Below, in pieces: positions 30,199-40,745 of a DNA stretch of 50,012 nt (its first letter is position 1; each line of letters starts with the position of its first letter). A program made the position numbers and the translations under genes. This DNA is from Microvirga sp. (GTDB lineage Bacteria > Pseudomonadota > Alphaproteobacteria > Rhizobiales > Beijerinckiaceae), in contig JAQSWQ010000023.1 of the NCBI GenBank assembly GCA_029266525.1, positions 1-50,012 of the forward strand. The letters run 5' to 3'. The notes beneath the pieces are model-generated. The model ran no database searches. It had not been told where the DNA came from and saw only the letters and a list, made by a program, of their open reading frames with translations.

Positions 30199-30702
30199 TC
30201 AGGGCCTCTGCAGCAGCGCGATGTCGACCAATCGGGGGAGGAAGCCCTCGAAGTTGTTGACGGTCCACTCCATGCGCGGCGAGTCGCTGATTACCGTGTA
30301 GCTCGTCGTGGGTCCGGTCAGCAGGGCGTCGACCGAGAAGGTGGAGGTGCCGTCGGCCCAATCGACGGCGCGACGGAGCGAGAAGACGCGCACGCCTTCG
30401 ACAGTCCGCTCCTCGATGCGCTCCAGCCGCACGTCGCGGATGCGGGCCGGGTTCTTCTTGTTGTTGTCGGCGAGCCCGCGATGGTGGCGCTCGAAATCCG
30501 CAAGCGTCAGCGACGGACGGTGGGTCTGCCGCTTGTAGCTGACGACCGAACCCTTCGCGCAGATCGCGCTCGCGCAGCGGAAGTAGGAGACGCCGTCGCG
30601 CTCGGAGTGGTCCCAGCCCTCGATCGCAAGGACGACCTTCTCCTGCGCGGCGGCCCCGTGCACGAGCGCGAAGGCGACGACGGCGGCCGCGAGCAACCTC
30701 AT
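30199..30702 (-). CDS. Exported protein of unknown function
   Basis: 167 residues from the ATG at 30702 (GGAGG 8-12 bases upstream). Signal peptide LLAAAVVAFALVHGAAAQ, then a soluble domain with a Cys pair (CASAIC) that could form a disulfide, and no membrane helix. The family is not recognised. It follows purS by 26 bp on the same strand and separates it from purQ. Confidence 0.7.
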   Translation of the reverse strand: MRLLAAAVVAFALVHGAAAQEKVVLAIEGWDHSERDGVSYFRCASAICAKGSVVSYKRQTHRPSLTLADFERHHRGLADNNKKNPARIRDVRLERIEERTVEGVRVFSLRRAVDWADGTSTFSVDALLTGPTTSYTVISDSPRMEWTVNNFEGFLPRLVDIALLQRP

Positions 30703-30728
30703 GCAGCGATCCTCCGGCCGAGCAGGGC

Positions 30729-30968
30729 CTAGGCAAGCTCGACGCGATAGTTCTCGATAACCGTGTTCGCGAGAAGCCGCTCGCAGGCATGCGTCAGCGC
30801 CTCCTCGGCCTTGGCCTTGTCGGCGGTCTCGAGCTCGACGTCGAAGACCTTGCCCTGGCGCACGCTGGCGACGCCCTCGACGCCGAGCGACCGCAGCGCT
30901 CCCTCGATCGCCTTGCCCTGCGGATCGAGCACGCCCGATTTCAGGGTGACGGTGACGCGGGCTTTCAT
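30729..30968 (-). CDS. purS: Phosphoribosylformylglycinamidine synthase subunit PurS
   Basis: 79 residues from the ATG at 30968 (the frame is open 13 codons further up). KARVTVTLKSGVLDPQGKAIEGALRSLG and the end LLANTVIENYRVELA are diagnostic. PurS bridges PurQ and PurL in the FGAM synthase complex. Confidence 0.96.
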   Translation of the reverse strand: MKARVTVTLKSGVLDPQGKAIEGALRSLGVEGVASVRQGKVFDVELETADKAKAEEALTHACERLLANTVIENYRVELA

Positions 30969-31027
30969 GACGGTCTCGCGATTTCGGCGGGTCTCCGGGC
31001 CTAGCATGGCCCCGCCGCGAACTCCAA

Positions 31028-31576
31028 CTACTTGAGCTTGCCCGCGACCTCGCGCGCCATCCCGCGCACGCCTTCGCGGCTTTCGCCGATGACGACGGCA
31101 AAACGCAACCCGTCCCGCGTTTCTGCGGCGAGCACGGCCGCATGCGCCATGCGCGTGCCGTCCTCACGCGAGAGCGCGGCGGCAAACCCTGCGAGCGCGC
31201 CCTCGCGCAGCTTCTCGACGGTCACGACCGTGCGCACGCTCCTGCGCTGCGGCGCGGTGTCGGCGCGATCCCGCTCCGCGAGATAGCGCACGAGGCGCTC
31301 GGGCTCGCGCAGCACGCCCGCCACAATGCGCGCTTCCTCCCCGCTAGCCCGGAAGATGCCGACCCCGACCCTCGGCGCGCAATCCGCCGCAAAGCAGCCG
31401 GCGATCCCCTCGGCCTGCACGCGGCCTTCCGCCATCCAGCCGCGCAGCGGAAGAACGACCCAACCACCCCCGCCCGGAAGGCCCTGCACCGGCTCGGGGA
31501 AATAGATGCAGCTGCCGAGCGCGGTGGCGCAAGCCGCTGCGCATACGACGCAGACCAGGGCAGAACGAATCCCCAC
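31028..31576 (-). CDS. Putative lipoprotein of unknown function
   Basis: 182 residues from a GTG at 31576 with GGAGAG upstream. The N-terminus has a hydrophobic stretch ending in ALGSC, an acceptable lipobox, with Cys at residue 22. The mature part has a second pair of Cys (GCFAADC, about 82-88) and mixed alpha/beta character. Not recognised. Same strand as, and 59 bp upstream of, purS. Confidence 0.65.
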   Translation of the reverse strand: MGIRSALVCVVCAAACATALGSCIYFPEPVQGLPGGGGWVVLPLRGWMAEGRVQAEGIAGCFAADCAPRVGVGIFRASGEEARIVAGVLREPERLVRYLAERDRADTAPQRRSVRTVVTVEKLREGALAGFAAALSREDGTRMAHAAVLAAETRDGLRFAVVIGESREGVRGMAREVAGKLK

Positions 31577-31618
31577 CCTTCGATTCTCTCCGGCCGGCTG
31601 CGCTTCGTCCAGCCGCGA

Positions 31619-32548
31619 TCAGCGGAGGAGGTCCTCCTTCAGCATCTCGTTGTTGATCGAGAAGGCCGCCAGTGCGCCCTCTCCCGCCGCGACGATCGCG
31701 AACTGCACACGGCGCGAGGCGTCGCCGGCGACGTAAAGCCCCGGCACGTTGGTGCGCTCGTAGGAGCGCGTCTCGACCGTGCCTTGCGACGTGATCTCGC
31801 AGCCGAGCATGCGCGAAAGCTGCGAGCCCTCGCGCTCGCCGTAATTCAGGAAGATCGCCTCGCGCTCGATCGGCTCGCGCGTCTCGAAGCGGATGCGCTC
31901 GAGCGACGCGGCGCCGTCAAGCCCGGCGAGCTTGTCCTCGACGATCCGAATGCCCTCGCCAGCGAGCCGGGCACGGTTCTCGTCGGAGAGCTCGGCCGGC
32001 CCGTCTGTGAGCAGGACGAGGTTGCGGCTCCACAGGGTCATCTCGAGCGCAAGCCCGACGCAGCGCTCGCCCGGGCCGTAGACCGCGATCGGCCGGTCGC
32101 GGTGCTCCCAGCCGTCGCAATAGGGGCAGTTGTAGACGCCGCGCCCGTAGAGCTCGGCGAAGCCCGGAATGTCGGGAATGTCGTCGAGGAGGCCTGTGGC
32201 GAGCAGGAGCTTGCGGGTGGAGAGCCATTTCCCGTCCGCCTCCCGCAGCTCGAACCAGTCGCCGTGGCATCGGCCCTCGCAGATCTCGCCGTCACGGATC
32301 TCTACGGTCTCGTATGGCCGAAGCTGCTCGCGGGCGATGCGCCGGACCTCCAGTGGGTTCTCGCCGTCGCGTGTCAGGAATCCATGCATCGCCTGCGAGA
32401 CGGCATTGCGCGGATTGCCGGAATCGACGAGCAGCACGCGCCGGCGACAGCGCCCGAGAATCAGCGCCGCGTTGAGGCCTGCGGGCCCTCCGCCAACGAT
32501 GATGACGTCGTAGTCGGTACGATTTCGTTCGGAGCTTTGCGGGGGCAT
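31619..32548 (-). CDS. Thioredoxin-reductase-like NAD(P)/FAD oxidoreductase
   Basis: 309 residues. FAD-binding GGGPAGLNAALILGR near the N-terminus, a redox pair in NCPYCDGWEHRD at about 132-143, and a second FAD contact VPGLYVAGDASRRVQFAIVAAGEG at the end. The C-P-Y-C spacing and length match the short thioredoxin reductase-like family, but the second nucleotide-binding site is atypical (YGPGERCVGLA rather than GGGDSA). Substrate is unknown; it may not reduce thioredoxin itself. Confidence 0.85.
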   Translation of the reverse strand: MPPQSSERNRTDYDVIIVGGGPAGLNAALILGRCRRRVLLVDSGNPRNAVSQAMHGFLTRDGENPLEVRRIAREQLRPYETVEIRDGEICEGRCHGDWFELREADGKWLSTRKLLLATGLLDDIPDIPGFAELYGRGVYNCPYCDGWEHRDRPIAVYGPGERCVGLALEMTLWSRNLVLLTDGPAELSDENRARLAGEGIRIVEDKLAGLDGAASLERIRFETREPIEREAIFLNYGEREGSQLSRMLGCEITSQGTVETRSYERTNVPGLYVAGDASRRVQFAIVAAGEGALAAFSINNEMLKEDLLR

Positions 32549-32567
32549 CTTGGACCGGCGGACAAGC

Positions 32568-33071
32568 CTAACCCAATGGCTGAGCCCCGTCGCACGTTCC
32601 GTTCCGCAAGCGCGGTTCGAAGCGCGAAATCTGCCGCAGCGCCTCCCCGACGATTATCGCCGCCGCGACCGCGACGTTGAGCGAGCGCATGCCGGGTCGC
32701 ATCGGAACCAGGACGCGGGCGTCGGCCCCTGCGTGCACCTCCTCCGGCACCCCCGCCGATTCGCGCCCAACCAGAAGGATGTCGTCCGCGGCGAAGGCGA
32801 GCTCGGTGTAGGGCACTGCCGCCTTTGTGGTGGCGAGCACAAGCCGATGGCCCTGCCCGGTGCGCCAGGATTCGAAGGCTCTCCAGGAGGCGTGGCGCGC
32901 AATCTCGAGCGCGTCGAGATAGTCGAGCCCGGCACGGCGGAAGTTGCGGTCGGAGACGTCGAAGCCAGCCGGCTCGATGAGGTCGACTGCCAACCCCAGG
33001 CAGGCGGCCATGCGCAGCATCGTGCCGGTGTTCTGGGGGATGTCGGGCTGGTAGAGAGCCAGGCGGATCAC
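32568..33071 (-). CDS. trmL: tRNA (cytidine(34)-2'-O)-methyltransferase
   Basis: 167 residues from a GTG at 33071 where homology starts (VIRLALYQPDIPQNTGTMLR); the longer open frame upstream is a GC artefact. SPOUT fold with knot motifs LLVGRESAGVPEEVH and VPMRPGMRSLNVAVAAAI. It methylates the wobble base of tRNA-Leu isoacceptors. Divergent from the ABC gene across 135 bp. Confidence 0.94.
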   Translation of the reverse strand: MIRLALYQPDIPQNTGTMLRMAACLGLAVDLIEPAGFDVSDRNFRRAGLDYLDALEIARHASWRAFESWRTGQGHRLVLATTKAAVPYTELAFAADDILLVGRESAGVPEEVHAGADARVLVPMRPGMRSLNVAVAAAIIVGEALRQISRFEPRLRNGTCDGAQPLG

Positions 33072-33206
33072 GCCATCGTCATCCTGCGGCGATGGCGCGC
33101 TCGTCAAGGGAGCGGCATAGGCGTTGCCGCTCTTCCGAGGTCGGGGCGGCCGCGGGCGACCCCGAGCCACGGCCGCAGGCCGAGGCCATCGTGAGAAAGT
33201 GTGCTG

Positions 33207-35066
<1,860 letters not shown>

Positions 35067-35075
35067 ACGTCTGGG

Positions 35076-36596
35076 TTAGGTTGCCTGCCCTCCGGCCGGC
35101 CGCCGGCGGAACAGCCCGGCCACCCGGCCGCTGAAGCCCGGGATCGACCATAGGATCGAGAAGATGGTGATCGCCGCGATCGCGCCGCTCACCGGGCGCG
35201 TGAAGAACGGTGCGATGCTGCCGCCGGACAGCACGAGGCCGCGCGTGAGGTTCTTCTCGAGAAGGTCCCCGAGCACGAGGCCGAGGATGAGCGGCGCCAT
35301 CGGGAATTTCAGCTCCCGCAGGATAAAGCCGAGGAAGCCGAAGAACAGCATCACATAGATATCGAACACCCGCGAGGTGATGGCGTATGCGCCGACGACG
35401 CAGAGCACGAACACCACCGGCATCAGGCGCTCGCGCGGCACGAGCAGGATCCACAGCAGCGGCCGCACCAGCGTCAGGCCGAAGAAGAGCTTCGCCATGT
35501 CGGCGATGAGGAGCATCGCCACGATCTGGTAGAAGAACTCCGGGGTCTGCAGCATCAGGTTCGGGCCGGGGTTGAGCCCGTGGATCAGCATCGCGGCCAT
35601 GAGCACGGCCGCGGGCGCCGAGCCCGGCACCGCGAGAGTCAGGACAGGGATGATGGCACCCGGCACGCAGGCGCTCTCGCCGGTCTCGGCCGCCATCAGG
35701 CCCTCGATCGAGCCCTTGCCGTATTTCTCCTTCTCCTTCGAGGCGCGCCTTGCCGCCGCGTAGGACGACCAGGCCGCGGTGTCCTCGCCGAGGCCGGGCA
35801 GGATGCCGATGAAGGTGCCGATCGCGCCCGAGCGCAGGATGGTACGCCAGTATTTGAACACGTCCTCAAGGCGCGGGATGACCGAGTCGATCTTGCTTGA
35901 TACGGCCTGGACGGCGGGTCCTCGCATGGCCTGCAGCACCTCGGCGACGCCGAAGGCGCCGACGAGGGCGGGCAACAGCCCGATGCCGCCGGCGATGTCG
36001 GTCGAGCCGAAGGCGAAGCGCTGGTAATTGTAGTAAGGCTCCTGGCCGATCGTGGCGATGAACAGCCCGAGAAAGCCGGCGATATAGCCCTTGAGCGGGT
36101 CGCCGCCGGCGAGCGTGCCGGCGATCACGATGCCGAACACCGCGATCCAGAAGAACTCGAAGCTTTGGAACTTGAGCGCAATCTCGCTCAAAACCGGCGT
36201 GAGCGCCGCGACGCAGAGGATGCCGAACAGCGTGCCGAGCCAGGATCCGGAGGTCGAGATGCCCATGGCGCGTCCGGCGAGGCCCTGGCGGGCGAGCGGG
36301 AAGCCGTCGAGCGTCGAGCAGGCCGAGGCCGGCGTGCCCGGGATGTTCAGGAGAATGGCGCTGCGGCTGCCGCCGTAGATCGCGCCGACATAGATGCAGA
36401 CGAGAACGAGGATCGCCTGCTCGTGCGGCATGGTGAAGGTGAGCGTCGTCATCAGCGCGACGCCCATCGTGGCAGTCAGCCCCGGCAGCGCGCCGATGAT
36501 GATGCCGAGCAGCGTCGCCCAGAAGACGTTGAGCACGCCCCAGCCGCTGAGGAGATGGGCAAGCGCGCCGCCGAACTGTCCGAGGCTATCGAGCAT
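35076..36596 (-). CDS. tctA: Tripartite tricarboxylate transporter, large permease (system 1)
   Basis: 506 residues with about 12 hydrophobic helices. TctA blocks are visible: TLLGIIIGALPGLTATMGVALM, GGSRSAILLNIPGTPASACSTLDGFPLARQG, and IGILPGLGEDTAAWSSYA. It forms the membrane channel with TctB, fed by the periplasmic TctC. It starts 9 bp after tctB. The substrates of this family include citrate, tartrate, terephthalate and others, so the name says little about the cargo. Confidence 0.95.
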   Translation of the reverse strand: MLDSLGQFGGALAHLLSGWGVLNVFWATLLGIIIGALPGLTATMGVALMTTLTFTMPHEQAILVLVCIYVGAIYGGSRSAILLNIPGTPASACSTLDGFPLARQGLAGRAMGISTSGSWLGTLFGILCVAALTPVLSEIALKFQSFEFFWIAVFGIVIAGTLAGGDPLKGYIAGFLGLFIATIGQEPYYNYQRFAFGSTDIAGGIGLLPALVGAFGVAEVLQAMRGPAVQAVSSKIDSVIPRLEDVFKYWRTILRSGAIGTFIGILPGLGEDTAAWSSYAAARRASKEKEKYGKGSIEGLMAAETGESACVPGAIIPVLTLAVPGSAPAAVLMAAMLIHGLNPGPNLMLQTPEFFYQIVAMLLIADMAKLFFGLTLVRPLLWILLVPRERLMPVVFVLCVVGAYAITSRVFDIYVMLFFGFLGFILRELKFPMAPLILGLVLGDLLEKNLTRGLVLSGGSIAPFFTRPVSGAIAAITIFSILWSIPGFSGRVAGLFRRRPAGGQAT

Positions 36597-36605
36597 CGGC
36601 GCGTC

Positions 36606-37142
36606 TCAGGGCAGACGGACGAGGAAGACGCGCTCGAAGACGAGCGTCACGAGGATGCCGGTGCAAAGTCCGATCGCGAGCGCAACGGCGAAGCGGCGCG
36701 CCCGCGCCGTCGAAGCGAGCCCGGGCTGCCATTCGAAGGCCGCAACGAAGACCGTCACGAAGACGGTCGCGGCGAGCCAGAACGGCATACGCCCGATCAG
36801 CCCGACGATGAAGATCAAGCCGAGCCCGGCTGCGAGCACGAAACGCGCATTGCTGTTGCCCGTCTCCCGCGGCTCGCCCTTGCCCGCGGCGCTGAGCGCG
36901 CCGGCTCGGAGCGCGCGCCCTGCGAGCCAGAGGCTCAACAGCCCGATCACCACGCCGTAGAAGCTCGGTACGAGGCCGGGAGCGGTGTAGATCTGGCCGC
37001 CCTGGTCCGTGTAGGTCGGCATCCGGAAGGTCAGCGTCAGGATCGCGGCGCTGAAGGTGAGGGAACCCGCCGCGACCCAGAGGTCGCTGCGTGGCGGAAG
37101 CCTCTCCTCATGCGGCAAAAGCGGAAGCGGCTCGTCGGCCAT
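36606..37142 (-). CDS. tctB: Tripartite tricarboxylate transporter, small permease (system 1)
   Basis: 178 residues with four hydrophobic helices. The opening acidic-basic cytoplasmic stretch and PTYTDQGGQIYTAPGLVPSF after the first helix fit TctB. It sits between tctC and tctA. The gap to tctC is 171 bp and holds a palindromic repeat. Confidence 0.88.
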   Translation of the reverse strand: MADEPLPLLPHEERLPPRSDLWVAAGSLTFSAAILTLTFRMPTYTDQGGQIYTAPGLVPSFYGVVIGLLSLWLAGRALRAGALSAAGKGEPRETGNSNARFVLAAGLGLIFIVGLIGRMPFWLAATVFVTVFVAAFEWQPGLASTARARRFAVALAIGLCTGILVTLVFERVFLVRLP

Positions 37143-37164
37143 GGACAGTCGGGCCGCCTACAAT

Positions 37165-37285
37165 CTCGTCATGCTGGGATGCGAGCCGAAGGCGAGCCTC
37201 GAAGCACGCACAATGCCGGAGCTGCTGCATCGGCACGGTGCGTCCCTCGAGGCTTAGCCCTTCCGGCTTCGCACCTCAGGATGAG
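37165..37285. repeat. Imperfect inverted repeat, REP-like, between tctC and tctB
   Basis: A left arm at about 37165-37205 (CATGCTGGGATGCGAGCC...) pairs imperfectly with a right arm at about 37246-37285 (...TTCGCACCTCAGGATGAG). The motif pair CTCATCCTGAGGTGCGA / GCCTCGA is like the intergenic REP-type sequences dispersed in rhizobial chromosomes (recall). In RNA it would fold between two cotranscribed genes and may stabilise the tctC message. Confidence 0.55.
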
Positions 37286-37313
37286 GAGCATGGCAGTTGC
37301 TCAGCCAGGCGCA

Positions 37314-38327
37314 CTATTGCGGCCGCGCGATGCCGATCGTGTCGGGCGAGGCCTTGGCCTTGCCGGCGTCGAAATAGAGCCAGACCGTCTGGGTCACCAT
37401 CTTCGTCGCCTCTTTCTCTGCCTCCGCGCCCGAGATCGGCGTGAACAGGGCGGCGCGTGCGGCGGCGTACTTCTTCAGCGGCTCGGAATTCGCGATCTTC
37501 TTCTTCCAGATCATATCCATCGTCTGCACGACCGGCTCCGGCGTGCCCTTCGGGACCCAGATGCCGAAATAGTTGAGCGGGGCGGGCATGTTCGGCAGCC
37601 ATTTCGTCACCGGCGGGATCTCGCCGTAGCCCTCGAGCGTGACCGGCTTGTCGGCCTGCACGGCGAGAGGGATCAGGCGCTTGCCTTTGATGAACTCCGA
37701 CATCTCGACGAGGAGCTGGGCCGAGGCCTGCGTCTCGCCCGAGACGGTCGAAAGCACCGCCGGGTTGCCGCCGTCATAGGTGACGTGGCGGTACTCGACT
37801 CCCGGCGCGGCCTTCCGGATCGTCTCCATCATGTTGTGGCCGGCAGACGAGAGCCCGGCGGTCCCGACCGGCACGTTCTTGCCGTCCTTCTTCAGCGCCT
37901 CCAGGAACTGGCCGAAATCCTTGAAGGGCGCGTTCGGGTTCGCGGACACCGTATTCACGTTGGCGACGGCGAAAAAGAGGTTCCAGTCCTTGAGCTGGCT
38001 GTCGAGGAGCCCGAGCACCTTGTAGCCGCCGATGTCGACCGCCGCGCCGGCGGCCCAGGTATAGCCGTCCTTGGCGCCCTCGAGCACGCCCTTGGTGCCG
38101 ACGGAGCCTGACGCGCCGGGCTGGTTGACGACCACGACTTTCTGTTTGAGCTCCGACTCTAGCTCGCTCGCGACGATGCGGGCCATCTGGTCGGTCGAGC
38201 CGCCGGCTGCCCAGGGCACGATCAGCGTGATCGGACGGTCCGGCTTCCACGGGTAATCCTGGGCGAGCGCCGATCCGGCGATGAAGCCGAGGCCGGCAGC
38301 GGCAATGGCGGTGAGAAGCTTGCGCAT
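37314..38327 (-). CDS. tctC: TctC-type periplasmic solute-binding protein (system 1)
   Basis: 337 residues from the ATG at 38327 (GGAGG upstream), which begins the signal peptide LLTAIAAAGLGFIAGSALAQ. Then YPWKPDRPITLIVPWAAGGSTDQMARI, the start of the Bug/TctC fold, and the PGASGSVGTKGVLEGAKDGYTWA ligand loop. It binds an unknown carboxylate in the periplasm and hands it to TctBA. It diverges from the catabolic gene set across 130 bp. Confidence 0.94.
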   Translation of the reverse strand: MRKLLTAIAAAGLGFIAGSALAQDYPWKPDRPITLIVPWAAGGSTDQMARIVASELESELKQKVVVVNQPGASGSVGTKGVLEGAKDGYTWAAGAAVDIGGYKVLGLLDSQLKDWNLFFAVANVNTVSANPNAPFKDFGQFLEALKKDGKNVPVGTAGLSSAGHNMMETIRKAAPGVEYRHVTYDGGNPAVLSTVSGETQASAQLLVEMSEFIKGKRLIPLAVQADKPVTLEGYGEIPPVTKWLPNMPAPLNYFGIWVPKGTPEPVVQTMDMIWKKKIANSEPLKKYAAARAALFTPISGAEAEKEATKMVTQTVWLYFDAGKAKASPDTIGIARPQ

Positions 38328-38351
38328 GGTTCCTCCCTCTCGGCTCTGTTG

Positions 38352-38421
38352 ACCGTCCGGTTTATGGGCGCCAAACACTGTCCGCCGGTCGAGGGCTCGT
38401 CAAGGAGTAACCGGGCGGTTA
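38352..38421. promoter_or_regulatory. Pair of related palindromes in the tctC / isomerase control region
   Basis: ACCG-TC-CGGT (38352-38361, in TGACCGTCCGGTTTA) and TAACCG-GG-CGGTTA (38408-38421) share the form ACCGNNCGGT. Their centres are 58 bp apart in the divergent gap. This looks like a repeated operator for one dimeric repressor or activator acting on both the transporter and the enzyme genes. No regulator gene lies nearby. Confidence 0.6.
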
Positions 38422-38457
38422 ATTGGACCCCTAAGCCTCGGACCGTCACCCCCTGTC

Positions 38458-39279
38458 ATGAAGCTGTCCCTGTGCAACGAGGTCGTCCGCGAACTGCCTT
38501 TCGAGGGGCAATGCGAGCTCGCGGCCGAGCTCGGCTATCGCGGCCTCGAGCTCGCGCCCTTCACGCTAGGGGAGGAGACCTATCGCATGCCGGCCGCCGA
38601 GCGCGCTTCGGTCCGCCGGGCCTGCGCCGATGCCGGGGTCGCGATCAGCGGGCTGCACTGGCTTCTCGTTGCGCCCAAGGGGCTCTCGATCACCACCGCG
38701 GACGCCGGCGTGCGGCAGCAAACCCTCGAGGTCATGCGGCGGCTCGTCGGGCTCTGCGCCGAGCTCGGCGGCGACTATCTGGTGCACGGCTCGCCGGCGC
38801 AGCGTCAGAGCGGGAGTGATCCGGACGCGGCCGCACGCGCCGAAGCGGCCTGGGCGGCGGTGGCCGAGGAGGCACGCGCAGCCGGCGTGACCTATTGCAT
38901 CGAGCCGCTCGCCCGACGCGAGACCGATTTCGTCAACACCGTCGCCGAAGCCGCCGCGATCGTCCAGCGCATCGGCAATCCGGCGCTGCGCACCATGATC
39001 GACACCTCGGCCGCGGCGCTCGCCGAAGCTGAGCCGGTGGCGGCGCTCGTCGAGCGCTGGATGCCGACCGGGCTCGTCGCCCATGTCCAGCTCAACGACT
39101 CGAACCGCCGCGGGCCGGGCCAGGGCGATGACCGCTTCGCCCCGGTACTCGCCGCCTTGAAGCGCAACAACTACGCCGGCTGGCTCGCCATGGAACCCTT
39201 TGACTATATCCCGGACGGCCCGACCTGCGCCGCGCGTGCGATCGGCTATGTGGCAGGCATTCTCGAGGCGCTCGCATGA
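38458..39279 (+). CDS. TIM-barrel sugar isomerase/epimerase
   Basis: 273 residues of the xylose-isomerase-like TIM barrel (AP_endonuc_2) superfamily. KLSLCNEVVRELPFEGQCELAAELGYRGLEL start, YCIEPL (metal-site Glu) at about 146, TMIDTSAAAL near 180, HVQLNDSNRRGPGQGD with metal His and Asp near 210, and a final WLAMEPFDY with the last metal Glu. Likely an isomerase or epimerase of a keto sugar or hydroxypyruvate-like compound. Its TGA overlaps the next ATG (ATGA). Confidence 0.88.
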   Translation: MKLSLCNEVVRELPFEGQCELAAELGYRGLELAPFTLGEETYRMPAAERASVRRACADAGVAISGLHWLLVAPKGLSITTADAGVRQQTLEVMRRLVGLCAELGGDYLVHGSPAQRQSGSDPDAAARAEAAWAAVAEEARAAGVTYCIEPLARRETDFVNTVAEAAAIVQRIGNPALRTMIDTSAAALAEAEPVAALVERWMPTGLVAHVQLNDSNRRGPGQGDDRFAPVLAALKRNNYAGWLAMEPFDYIPDGPTCAARAIGYVAGILEALA

Positions 39280-40745
39280 CCGATACCCCCCGCCTGAGGC
39301 TCGTCGAAGTCGAGCGCTACGAGCGCGACGTTCGCCTGCGCCTGCCCTTCCGCTTCGGCGTCACCACGGTCACGCATGCGACACAAGCCGTGATCCGGGC
39401 GACCATCGCCCTGCCGGACGGCCGTAGCGAGACCGGCGCCGGCGCCGAGACGCTGGCCTCGAAATGGTTCGACAAGAACCTCGCGCTTTCGGACGAGCAG
39501 AATCTCGATCAGCTGCGGCAATCGCTCGCGATCGCGATCGAGCTGTACAAGGCCCGCGGGCTCGAGACGCCGTTCGGGCTCTACGGCGGCACCTACCGCG
39601 AGCAGCAGGCGCGCTGCGCCGCGCTCGACCTCAACCCGCTCGTTGCTTCTTACGGCCCCGCCCTCCTCGACCGGGCCATCGCCGATGCGCTTGGACGGAC
39701 TACCGGCCGCTCCTTCCCGCAGATGGTCTCGCAGAACCTCCTCGGCATCGGCGCGACCGATCTCACGCCGGACCTCGCCGGCTTCGACATTGCCGCATTC
39801 CTCGGCGGCTTGCGCATGGCGCCTTCGATCGAGGTGCGCCACACGGTCGGGCTCGTCGATCCGATCACGGCGGAGGACCAGAAGCCCGAGGAGCGCGTGA
39901 ACGACGGCCTGCCCGAGACGCTCGAGGAGGTCGTGCGCTGCTATCGCGGGCGCTATTACAAGCTGAAGGTCGGCGGGGATGTTGCGGCCGATCTCGCCCG
40001 GCTCACGCGTATTGCCTCCGTGCTCGACCGCGACTTGCCCGAGTACCGCGCGACGCTCGACGGCAACGAGCAGTACGAGAGCGTCGAAGGCATCGCGGAG
40101 CTGTGGCGGCGCATGCGCGAAACACCGGCGCTGGCGCGGCTCGTCTCCTCGATCCTCTTCATCGAGCAGCCGATCAAGCGGCAGGTGGCGCTCTCCCGCT
40201 CCGTCCGCCCGCTTGCCGACGATAAGCCGCTCGAGATCGACGAGTCGGACGGCGAGCTGTCGTCCTTTCCGGCCGCGCTCGCGCTCGGCTACACCGGCGT
40301 GTCGAGCAAGAACTGCAAGGGGTTCTACAAGTCGATCCTCAACGCCGCGCGCGTCGCGAAGCTCAATGCTGAGACCGGCACGCCGCGCTACTTCATGTCG
40401 GCCGAGGACCTCACGACTTGGGCCGGCGTGAGCGTGCAGCAGGACCTCTGCCTCGTCTCGCTCCTCGGCCTCACCCATGTCGAGCGCAACGGCCATCACT
40501 TCATTGATGGGATGTCGTTCGCGCCGGAAAGCGAGCAGGCGGCCTTCGCCGCCGCGCATCCGGACCTTTACGAGAAGCGCGGCGGCGGCCCGGCGCGGCT
40601 GCGCATCGAGGCGGGGCGTCTTTCGATTGGCTCGCTTGACTGCCCCGGCTTCGCGGCCGCGGCGCCGCTCGACTTCTCCTCCATGCGCCCGATGCCGGCG
40701 GCGCCGCGCGAGCCGATCGGGCGCGCGCTCGCGGCCGGAGAATGA
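39276..40745 (+). CDS. Enolase-superfamily enzyme, MLE-like
   Basis: 489 residues, longer than the usual 360-420. The second half is the modified TIM barrel with a KxK pair (K229, K231 in YYKLKVGGD), metal ligands D262 (LDGNEQ), E297 (FIEQP) and D322/E323 (IDESDG), and K345 in SSKNCKG, the pattern of the muconate lactonizing subgroup. About 190 N-terminal residues include the capping domain. Racemase, dehydratase or cycloisomerase activity cannot be told apart. Coupled to both neighbours by ATGA overlaps. Confidence 0.87.
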   Translation: MTDTPRLRLVEVERYERDVRLRLPFRFGVTTVTHATQAVIRATIALPDGRSETGAGAETLASKWFDKNLALSDEQNLDQLRQSLAIAIELYKARGLETPFGLYGGTYREQQARCAALDLNPLVASYGPALLDRAIADALGRTTGRSFPQMVSQNLLGIGATDLTPDLAGFDIAAFLGGLRMAPSIEVRHTVGLVDPITAEDQKPEERVNDGLPETLEEVVRCYRGRYYKLKVGGDVAADLARLTRIASVLDRDLPEYRATLDGNEQYESVEGIAELWRRMRETPALARLVSSILFIEQPIKRQVALSRSVRPLADDKPLEIDESDGELSSFPAALALGYTGVSSKNCKGFYKSILNAARVAKLNAETGTPRYFMSAEDLTTWAGVSVQQDLCLVSLLGLTHVERNGHHFIDGMSFAPESEQAAFAAAHPDLYEKRGGGPARLRIEAGRLSIGSLDCPGFAAAAPLDFSSMRPMPAAPREPIGRALAAGE

